DNA of 9,766 nucleotides from Betaproteobacteria bacterium (GTDB taxonomy: Bacteria; Pseudomonadota; Gammaproteobacteria; Burkholderiales; SG8-39). This document shows positions 1 to 5,099 of this stretch, piece by piece. The notes beneath the pieces are model-generated. The model did no database searches. It was not told where the DNA came from and worked only from the letters and a program-made list of their open reading frames with translations. The stretch's first letter is position 1, and each line of letters starts with the position of its first letter. The stretch covers positions 1 to 9,766 of the forward strand of contig QYQC01000066.1 of assembly GCA_007280315.1 (NCBI GenBank), read 5' to 3'. The position numbers and the translations under genes were made by a program.

Positions 1-1
1 C

Positions 2-1036
2 TACGGCCTGTTCGTCACGTTCTTTCCGCACCTTTTGGCGGGCCCGGTGCTGCACCACGCCGAGGAGATGCCGCAGTTCGCGCGCCCCGATGCGTTCCGC
101 TTCAACGCGGAGAACTTCGCCGTGGGCCTGACCATATTCGCCATCGGCCTGTTCAAAAAAGTAGTGCTCGCCGACGGCATCGCCGAGTTCGCAACGCCCG
201 TATTCGACGCCGCCGGGCGCGGTGCGACGTTGACGTTTCTCGCCGCCTGGGGCGGCGCGCTGTGTTACACGTTTCAGCTGTACTTCGACTTCTCCGGCTA
301 CTCGGACATGGCGATCGGGCTCGCGCGGCTGTTCGGCATCGTGTTTCCGGCCAACTTCAATTCGCCCTACAAGGCAACGTCGATCATCGACTTCTGGCGG
401 CGCTGGCACATGACGCTGTCGCGCTTCCTGCGCGATTATCTGTACATCCCGCTTGGCGGCGGGCGCTGCCCTCCGCTGCGCCGGCACGCCAACGTCATGG
501 CCACTATGCTGTTGGGCGGGCTGTGGCACGGCGCCGGCTGGACGTTCGTGATCTGGGGCGGCCTGCACGGGCTGTACCTGGTCATCAATCATGTCTGGCG
601 TGCTGTTTGTGCGCGCTGGTTCGGACCGATTTCGCTGCCGCCGGCACTGGCGCGCACGTTGGCGCAGCTATTGACCTTTGTCGCGGTGGTCGTCGCCTGG
701 GTGTTCTTCCGCGCCGACTCGCTCGCCGCGGCGCAGGCGATCCTCGAGGCCATGGCGGGGCTGAACGGGATCAGCAAAGCCGATCCCTATTACTTCGGCG
801 CGCCGCAACTGAAGGGCCTGCTGGCAATGTTCGTCATCGCCTGGGGCCTGCCCAATGCACAGCAGCTGCTGTGCCGCTACCGGCCGGTGCTGCACACCTA
901 CGCGGGCGACATCCCTGAAGCCGGTCGCCTGGTCTGGCGGCCGAGCGCCGCCTGGGCTTTGCTCACTGCCGTCCTGCTGCTCGCCGCCACGATCAATCTC
1001 ACCCATGTCAGCGAATTTCTCTACTACCAGTTCTGA
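2..1036 (+). CDS. MBOAT-family membrane O-acyltransferase, AlgI-like (5' end outside window)
   Basis: Polytopic membrane enzyme of the AlgI/DltB branch of the MBOAT family, which moves acyl (usually acetyl) groups across the inner membrane onto exported polysaccharides. The frame is open from base 2, so 344 C-terminal residues are visible; family members are usually 460-520, so roughly a quarter to a third lies upstream. The visible part opens with YGLFVTFFPHLLAGPVLHH, the family's FFPQLxAGP-type signature. FQLYFDFSGYSDMAIGLARL (about nt 272-331) and FWRRWHMTLSRFLRDYLYIP (about nt 392-451) follow. LLGGLWHGAGW (about nt 509-541) carries the conserved, presumed catalytic His at nt 527-529; a second conserved His is at 407-409. 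Several hydrophobic segments follow to the C-terminus. The next gene starts 2 nt after the stop, so the two are probably co-transcribed. The family call is firm. The substrate is unknown: alginate-specific partners are not visible, so I give no symbol. Confidence 0.95.
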   Translation, partial: YGLFVTFFPHLLAGPVLHHAEEMPQFARPDAFRFNAENFAVGLTIFAIGLFKKVVLADGIAEFATPVFDAAGRGATLTFLAAWGGALCYTFQLYFDFSGYSDMAIGLARLFGIVFPANFNSPYKATSIIDFWRRWHMTLSRFLRDYLYIPLGGGRCPPLRRHANVMATMLLGGLWHGAGWTFVIWGGLHGLYLVINHVWRAVCARWFGPISLPPALARTLAQLLTFVAVVVAWVFFRADSLAAAQAILEAMAGLNGISKADPYYFGAPQLKGLLAMFVIAWGLPNAQQLLCRYRPVLHTYAGDIPEAGRLVWRPSAAWALLTAVLLLAATINLTHVSEFLYYQF

Positions 1037-1038
1037 CC

Positions 1039-2274
1039 ATGGCTAGCGGCATGCGCGCCTACCTGCGCCGGCTCGCCGTATTCGTGGCGCTGCTAAGCGC
1101 TGCGCTCGCCGGGTTCAACGCCTTCATCGATCCCTACGGCTATTTCGATCCACCAACGATTGCCGGTGTGAACGAACTTCCCCTGGGATTCAACCACCGG
1201 CCGCTGCTGGCCAAATCGCTGGCGGTAAGCGAGCAACGACCTGCGACCATCATCCTCGGCAACTCGCGCGCCGAAGCCGCCTACGATCCGCGGCACGCCG
1301 CGATTACGCTGCGCCCGGCCTACAACCTGGCGATAGGCGGTGCCGGCATAGACATGCTTCGCCGCTATTTCCTTGAAGCCCTGGCGGCGGGCGGGCTGCG
1401 CGAGGTCATCCTGGCGCTCGACCTCACCATGTTCGATCCGGACGCGAACGCGCCGAATGCCGACCTCGATGCCGCGCTGCTCACCGATTCGTCCGGCAAG
1501 CTAGAGGTCGGGGCGAGGAAATGGCGGCGACTCGCGTTTATCCTTCTTTCCGGAACCACGAGCTCGGACAGCTGGTGGTCCTACACGCATCAGCAGAAGC
1601 CGGTAGCCATCTACGACCGCTCGGGCCTGCGGCGCGAAGCCTACGACATCGCCCAGGTCGCGCGCGAAGGCGGGCCGCGGCAGGCTTCCCTGCGCGTCGA
1701 AGCCAGCTTCCTCGCCGGCACCCTGCGCGATGTCGAATCCGGGAAATTCCGCGCGAGCTATGCCGCGACCCTGGCAGCGCTGCAGGAAATCATCGATCTC
1801 AGCGCGAAGCACGGCATTCAACTGAAGCTGATCATCAACCCGATCCACACGCGCCAGACCTATGCGCTCGAAGCCGCCGGCCTCTGGCCCCTGTACGAGA
1901 ACTGGAAGCGCGATCTCGTTTCCGCCGTGCAGCGCGCGCCGCAACTCGTGGTGCTGTGGGACTTCAGCGGCGTCAGCGCGTGCGCCGGAGAATCAATGCC
2001 GACGGGCGCGAACGCCGCATCCGCCATGCGCTGGTACCGGGAATCCTCCCATTTCCGGCGCGTGCTCGGCACGCGTGTACTTGATCGCGTCTTCGATCGT
2101 CCCGACGACGGCGCATGTCCCGGCTTGGGCCAGCGCCTGGAGCCGGCCACGCTGGCTGCTGCGCTGGCAGAGCAGAGCGCAACTCTGCGGCATTGGGTTG
2201 AAACGCATGCGGCGGATGCGGCCGAAATCGAGGGGCTGGCGAAACAATTCGGGCGGACGCGCAGCGGGAAATGA
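1039..2274 (+). CDS. Membrane-anchored SGNH-hydrolase-like protein, MBOAT partner
   Basis: A 411-residue protein of the uncharacterised type found beside MBOAT acyltransferases, probably an SGNH/GDSL-fold protein helping polysaccharide O-acetylation outside the cytoplasm, like AlgJ/AlgX but not recognisably either. Residues 8-27 form one hydrophobic segment (signal anchor or uncleaved signal), followed by the FNAFIDPYGYFDPP element common in this group. IILGNSRAE (71-79) resembles SGNH block I, with Ser76 as candidate nucleophile. YNLAIGGAG (95-103) resembles block II. WYRESSHFRRVLG (332-344) resembles block V, giving His338 and an acidic residue three positions earlier that is Glu335, not the usual Asp. 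LIINPIHTRQ (264-273) is a further His-containing loop. The start at 1039 lies 2 nt after the MBOAT stop; Met5 (1051) is an alternative, and neither has a clear Shine-Dalgarno sequence. Activity is inferred from motifs and context only. Confidence 0.78.
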   Translation: MASGMRAYLRRLAVFVALLSAALAGFNAFIDPYGYFDPPTIAGVNELPLGFNHRPLLAKSLAVSEQRPATIILGNSRAEAAYDPRHAAITLRPAYNLAIGGAGIDMLRRYFLEALAAGGLREVILALDLTMFDPDANAPNADLDAALLTDSSGKLEVGARKWRRLAFILLSGTTSSDSWWSYTHQQKPVAIYDRSGLRREAYDIAQVAREGGPRQASLRVEASFLAGTLRDVESGKFRASYAATLAALQEIIDLSAKHGIQLKLIINPIHTRQTYALEAAGLWPLYENWKRDLVSAVQRAPQLVVLWDFSGVSACAGESMPTGANAASAMRWYRESSHFRRVLGTRVLDRVFDRPDDGACPGLGQRLEPATLAAALAEQSATLRHWVETHAADAAEIEGLAKQFGRTRSGK

Positions 2275-2293
2275 GCCGCTCGCGCACAAGAAC

Positions 2294-2373
2294 GCTTTCG
2301 GCTGTGGCTTTCCGATAGCAATCGCATTTGTGCTCGCGACCACAACCGGGCAATCGCGAATTTAGCCGAAAGC
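2294..2373. repeat. 10-bp perfect inverted repeat with nested palindrome in the spacer
   Basis: The arms GCTTTCGGCT (2294-2303) and AGCCGAAAGC (2364-2373) are exact reverse complements separated by 60 nt. Inside lies an 18-bp near-palindrome (2328-2345: TTGTG, then an octamer holding TCGCGA, then CACAA; one C/C mismatch per half). A transcript could fold into a long stem with an inner hairpin. It follows the SGNH-like gene by 19 nt, so it may be a 3' structure of that operon, but no T-tract follows and a canonical intrinsic terminator is not supported. The rest of the 2275-2505 spacer holds no convincing gene; its 3' end is the brnT promoter region. Confidence 0.5.
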
Positions 2374-2470
2374 AGTTACTCCATACACGGTGAGAAAATG
2401 GCGAGCCAAGTGGAGCAAATATCGTGTGAGTGTTCAGGTGCGTTTCTCGATTGCCTCGCATGAACGCGAG

Positions 2471-2505
2471 TTGCGTAATACATATAATGTATATATCATC
2501 ACGTC
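2471..2505 (+). promoter_or_regulatory. brnT promoter with palindromic operator overlapping the -10 box
   Basis: An AT-rich patch sits directly before brnT in a GC-rich context. It contains a perfect TATAAT at 2483-2488, and ATACAT (2478-2483) with ATGTAT (2487-2492) form an inverted repeat around the central ATA. The operator-like palindrome therefore covers the -10 box, as expected for an autorepressed toxin-antitoxin promoter; BrnA with BrnT is known to repress brnTA in characterised systems. No good -35 lies 16-18 nt before TATAAT. TTGCGT (2471-2476) would instead fit a second, poorer -10 (TATATC, 2492-2497) at 15-nt spacing. From TATAAT, transcription would begin near 2494-2496, leaving a leader of roughly 10 nt with no Shine-Dalgarno sequence. 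Confidence 0.6.
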
Positions 2506-2772
2506 ATGGCATTTAGGCACGATCCGGCGAAGGCTGCGGCAAACCTAAAGAAGCATGGCGTTTCGTTTACCGATGCGGAAGGAGTGCTTGAGGATCCGCT
2601 GGCGGTCACTGTCGAGGACCCGGATGCCGAAGGCGAACAACGTTTCATTACTATCGGGCTGGGAAGCGCCGGTGAATTACCTGTGCTGGTCTGGACGGTG
2701 CGCGACGGCGAGTACCGCCCGATTTCAGCACGTCGTGCCACGCGAAAGGAACGAAAACATTATGAGGGCTGA
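2506..2772 (+). CDS. brnT: BrnT family type II toxin (ribonuclease)
   Basis: An 88-residue protein matching the BrnT (DUF497) toxin family at usual length. BrnT is a RelE-like-fold ribonuclease that inhibits translation and is neutralised by BrnA. The N-terminus has the family pattern FRHDPAKAAANLKKHGVSF (3-21), with its conserved Asp-x-x-Lys, Asn and Lys-His-Gly-Val. An acidic middle with a GEQRFITIG strand (43-51) follows, and the C-terminus carries RPISARRATRKERKHYEG (71-88), the family's R-x-I-S-A-R-R-A-T-x-x-E-R-x-x-Y signature. No key family position appears lost, so the toxin is probably intact. It starts at the ATG at 2506, immediately after the AT-rich promoter, without an obvious ribosome binding site. 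It overlaps brnA by 11 nt. Base composition is visibly lower in GC than in the polysaccharide genes on both sides, consistent with separate acquisition. Confidence 0.93.
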   Translation: MAFRHDPAKAAANLKKHGVSFTDAEGVLEDPLAVTVEDPDAEGEQRFITIGLGSAGELPVLVWTVRDGEYRPISARRATRKERKHYEG

Positions 2773-3067
2773 ATACGATTTTTCCAAAGGCAAACGCGGT
2801 GCGCTGATCCCGCAGAAAGGCAAGACGCGCATCTCCATCTTTATCGACGACGTTGTCCTTGATCAATTCCGCGCGCGCGCCGAAAAGGCAGGGACGGGAT
2901 ATCAAACCTTGATGAATGAAGCGCTGCGAAAGTATCTTTCGGAAACCGACCAACCGGTAACGGAAAGGCTTTTGCGACAGGTATTGCGGCAAGAAATACC
3001 CGAATACTTTCGGAGTCTGCCTGCGGCATCGGCGCGGACACGCGCGAAACGCAAGTCGCGCGGGTGA
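2762..3067 (+). CDS. brnA: BrnA family antitoxin (ribbon-helix-helix type)
   Basis: A 101-residue antitoxin, partner of the toxin encoded just upstream. BrnA binds BrnT and, through a ribbon-helix-helix DNA-binding fold, represses the shared promoter. The N-terminus MRAEYDFSKGKRGALIP (1-17) is the characteristic BrnA opening that contacts the toxin. KTRISIFID (21-29) is the DNA-binding beta strand, and the two following helices include EKAGTGYQTLMNEALRKYL (41-59), the conserved 'G-YQTLINEALR-Y' region. Residues 60-101 are a C-terminal extension ending in the basic tail ARTRAKRKSRG. The frame is open upstream to 2555, but that part is the out-of-frame shadow of brnT. ATG 2762 gives the family start, overlapping brnT by 11 nt and implying translational coupling. 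The DNA target is probably the palindrome at 2478-2492 (inference). Confidence 0.92.
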   Translation: MRAEYDFSKGKRGALIPQKGKTRISIFIDDVVLDQFRARAEKAGTGYQTLMNEALRKYLSETDQPVTERLLRQVLRQEIPEYFRSLPAASARTRAKRKSRG

Positions 3068-3069
3068 CA

Positions 3070-3092
3070 CGAGACGCAATTTTCGCGTCGCG
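3070..3092. terminator. Possible hairpin between convergent brnA and glycosyltransferase genes
   Basis: The 57-nt gap between the brnA stop and the stop of the opposite-strand glycosyltransferase contains GACGC (3073-3077) and GCGTC (3085-3089) around the loop AATTTTC. Beyond one mismatch the stem gains two more pairs. It could form on either strand and lies where a bidirectional terminator would be expected. Neither side is followed by a T-tract, so it is weak as an intrinsic terminator. Confidence 0.3.
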
Positions 3093-3124
3093 GCGGACCA
3101 CCTATCGCAATCGCGACCAGACGA

Positions 3125-4231
3125 CTAAATCGCCCGAAGCAACCCAGCCAGCCGCTCCGAACGCCCACGCCAGGTAAACCCGCGCGCCTTCTCGCGCGCC
3201 CTCTCCCCCATGCGGCGCGCGCGCTCGGGTTCGGCGGCGAGGCGGCGGATGCCCTCGGCCAGACTGGCGGGATCGCCGGGCCGTACCCATACGGCCTCGT
3301 CCTCGGCCAGCACCGCGCGCAAGCTTGGCAGGTCGCTCGCAACGATGGCACAGCCCGCGGCCATGTACTCGAACAGCTTGATCGGCGAGGTGTAGCGGCT
3401 GTCCGGATCGTCGCGGTTGGGCAGCACGGCGATGCAGGCGTGCGCAAGTCCGCGCATCACCTCCCGCTGCGGCACATGGCCGCGGAATTCCAGCTGCGCG
3501 CCCGCAGAAGGAGCGCGGGCGCGTTCGCGCGCGAGCTGCACCGCATCGCCGCCGTAGAAGGTAATAGTGCATCCGCGGAGTTCGGATGCCGCCTGCACCA
3601 GGTCAGCCACGCCTTTCCAGGCGAAGAAGCTGCCGGCGTAGGCGATGTACGATCCGGCATCGGCCCAGTCCTTGGGCGCGAGCGTCTCGGGCCAGTCGAC
3701 GCCGTTCGGCAGCACCGCGATCTCGCGCTCGCCATATAGTTCGCGCAGGCGCTCGGCGGTTGCTTGCGAATTGGCGATGACCAGCGTCGCCGTGCGCAGT
3801 ACCTGGCTTTCCATCTCGAACTGGCGCGCGCGCTTGGCCGGCGGCGCGGTATCGCTGAACACTTCATGTGCCTCGTACACCAGCTTGCGCCCGGGGCGGG
3901 ACTGCCGCAGCAGCGCCGCAAGCTTGAGGTGGCGCACGAAAAAAAGCGCCTCCGGCGCAGCGTCGATGCGCTCCTGCAGCCGCCACAGGAAGAGGCGATT
4001 CGAATGGATGCGCGCAAACGGCCAGGGCAGCGAGCGCGACAGCGGCGTCAGTCGAAGGTTTTCAGGGGCGTCGAGTCCGAAATACCCCAATGGCTGCAGC
4101 GGAGGATTCGGCACGTAGACCAGTTCGACCTCGATGCCAAGCCGCGCCAGTTCCGTCAGCGTATGCGCGACCTGCACGCCGCGCGCGCGCGCCAGCGGAA
4201 ACGGCTCCGGAAAAGCGTAGAGCAGTCGCAC
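3125..4231 (-). CDS. GT4-type glycosyltransferase with atypical EX7E motif
   Basis: A 368-residue cytoplasmic or peripheral-membrane glycosyltransferase of the GT-B, GT4-like class, predicted to add a sugar from an activated donor to a lipid-linked acceptor. The N-terminal Rossmann half opens with LLYAFPEPFPLARARGVQVA (residues 3-22) and includes KLVYEAHEVF (116-125). The linker VIANSQATAERL...VLPNGVDW (151-180) is typical of the family. The C-terminal half has YIAYAGSFFAWKGVADLV (195-212) and SPIKLFEYMAAGCAIVASD (282-300), where Glu288 is the second Glu of EX7E; the first position is Tyr280. The start is a GTG at 4231, supported by AAGG 7 nt upstream; no better ATG exists. It is last in the leftward operon, 70 nt after the methyltransferase gene, and that spacer holds two stem-loops. 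Length is normal. Donor and linkage cannot be told from sequence. Confidence 0.9.
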   Translation of the reverse strand: MRLLYAFPEPFPLARARGVQVAHTLTELARLGIEVELVYVPNPPLQPLGYFGLDAPENLRLTPLSRSLPWPFARIHSNRLFLWRLQERIDAAPEALFFVRHLKLAALLRQSRPGRKLVYEAHEVFSDTAPPAKRARQFEMESQVLRTATLVIANSQATAERLRELYGEREIAVLPNGVDWPETLAPKDWADAGSYIAYAGSFFAWKGVADLVQAASELRGCTITFYGGDAVQLARERARAPSAGAQLEFRGHVPQREVMRGLAHACIAVLPNRDDPDSRYTSPIKLFEYMAAGCAIVASDLPSLRAVLAEDEAVWVRPGDPASLAEGIRRLAAEPERARRMGERAREKARGFTWRGRSERLAGLLRAI

Positions 4232-4238
4232 TACGCCG

Positions 4239-4242
4239 CCTT
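4239..4242 (-). promoter_or_regulatory. Ribosome binding site deciding the GTG start at 4231
   Basis: On the - strand, AAGG lies 7 nt before the GTG. This supports GTG as the start of the last glycosyltransferase, which lacks a suitable ATG. The AAGG sits within a small palindromic stretch (TTGAA-A-TTCAA, 4241-4251), so local pairing could affect its access. Confidence 0.6.
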
Positions 4243-4252
4243 GAAATTCAAT

Positions 4253-4274
4253 ATGAGAGGACGTGTCCCCTCAT
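4253..4274 (-). repeat. Near-perfect palindrome between methyltransferase and glycosyltransferase genes
   Basis: The + strand arms ATGAGAGGAC (4253-4262) and GTCCCCTCAT (4265-4274) flank a GT dinucleotide, with a single mismatched pair. In - strand RNA, the sense direction of the operon, that position becomes a G-U wobble, so the transcript can form an unbroken stem. It ends 21 nt before the GTG start of the last glycosyltransferase. No U-tract follows, so it looks more like a processing or stability hairpin, a protein-binding site, or a dispersed REP-like palindrome than a terminator. The GGGGAC/GTCC core is reminiscent of palindromic repeats dispersed in proteobacterial genomes, but I cannot confirm this from one copy. 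Confidence 0.6.
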
Positions 4275-4288
4275 GCTCCTCTATACCG

Positions 4289-4316
4289 GCCGCCGCAAAA
4301 TTCATTTTGCTGCGGC
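4289..4316 (-). repeat. Stem-loop with the methyltransferase stop codon in its loop
   Basis: The + strand arms are GCCGC-C-GCAAAA (4289-4300) and TTTTGC-T-GCGGC (4305-4316), separated by TTCA (4301-4304): an 11-bp stem with one internal mismatch and a 4-nt loop. In the operon transcript the loop contains the UGA stop codon (4304-4302) of the methyltransferase gene, so the 5' arm encodes its last residues (AAAK) and the 3' arm is untranslated. It lies 14 nt upstream, in transcript terms, of the second palindrome at 4253-4274. The absence of a terminal U-tract argues against a simple intrinsic terminator. Confidence 0.6.
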
Positions 4317-5054
4317 ATTCTTTACGCCCTCGATGATGATGCAGTCGCCGAACAGCACCGCATCCGAGGTGACGCCATGATCGGGAAAACCGCGTTTCTT
4401 GATGTTCCTGCGGATCAGACCCGCGATCCAGTTCTCGAACACGCGCTTCACCCATTGCGGCTTGCGCAACAGTTCGTTGGCCGAGATGCGGCCGATGCTC
4501 ACGCCGCCGCCCATGAGGAAATAATGCAGCTGCCAGAAGTAGATCGGCGCGATGTGCGCGTCGTCTATGGGATGCACCAGCACCTTGTCCGGCTCCTGCA
4601 TCAGCGGACGAAAGCGCGGGAAGTAACCCGAGATCAGATATTTCAGCCGCGCATCCACCGAAAACGTGTTGGGCGTGCTGATGTAGAGCTTGCCCCCGGG
4701 CTTGAGCACCCGGCACAACTCCTTGGTGAAGGTCCAGGGGTTGTCGAAATGCTCGATGCCTTCGATGCTGAATACATAGTCGAAATGTCCGTCCGGAAAC
4801 GGCAGCGGGTGAATCACATCGTGCTGGGTGAAGCGCACTTGCGGATGGCGCAGCAGGAACGCTTCTTCGTTGATGTCCAGCGCGTCGATGTCGCCGTAAC
4901 CTGCCTTGACCAATTCCTGCGCAAACGCACCCTGCCCTGCGGGCACGTCGAGAATCCGCCCTTTAGGTTCGCCGCGAAACAGATCCAGCACCGCCGGGTA
5001 GTGATTCTCGGTGGCCATCACCTTGAGGTCGGCCCAGTTTTCGGGCGCGCTCAT
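4302..5054 (-). CDS. Class I SAM-dependent methyltransferase
   Basis: A 250-residue Rossmann-fold methyltransferase of the Methyltransf_11/UbiE-like group. Motif I, the SAM-binding glycine loop, is ILDVPAGQGAFA (34-45). DALDINEEAF (57-66) supplies the acidic residue, Asp60, at the end of strand 2. FDYVFSIEGIEHFDNP (91-106) covers motif II and the post-motif region, and RVLKPGGKLYISTPN (115-129) is the typical motif III region. The C-terminal part (about 130-250) is a lid or substrate region. ATG 5054 has GGGGA 4 nt upstream (5059-5063); Met13 is a less likely alternative. It lies 45 nt after the preceding glycosyltransferase. Placement among four glycosyltransferases suggests it methylates a sugar of the polysaccharide or its lipid-linked precursor. 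That substrate is inference, since this fold serves many small molecules. Confidence 0.9.
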   Translation of the reverse strand: MSAPENWADLKVMATENHYPAVLDLFRGEPKGRILDVPAGQGAFAQELVKAGYGDIDALDINEEAFLLRHPQVRFTQHDVIHPLPFPDGHFDYVFSIEGIEHFDNPWTFTKELCRVLKPGGKLYISTPNTFSVDARLKYLISGYFPRFRPLMQEPDKVLVHPIDDAHIAPIYFWQLHYFLMGGGVSIGRISANELLRKPQWVKRVFENWIAGLIRRNIKKRGFPDHGVTSDAVLFGDCIIIEGVKNAAAK

Positions 5055-5099
5055 GCAGTCCCCGGAATCGCGATGTGGGCAAAACAGTTGTACATATAC

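Noticed and set aside
2555..2761. Upstream extension of brnA within brnT
   Set aside because: It is the out-of-frame reading of brnT. The BrnA family starts at MRAEYDFSKG, at 2762.
4180..4195. GC dinucleotide runs, also near 2872 and 6959
   Set aside because: They are short, lie within coding sequence, and fit the high GC and Arg/Ala codon use.
5091..5098. TACATATA between a glycosyltransferase and the methyltransferase gene, also present in the brnT promoter
   Set aside because: It is only an 8-mer, lacks the palindrome seen at brnT and has no matching -35. A shared regulator is not supported.
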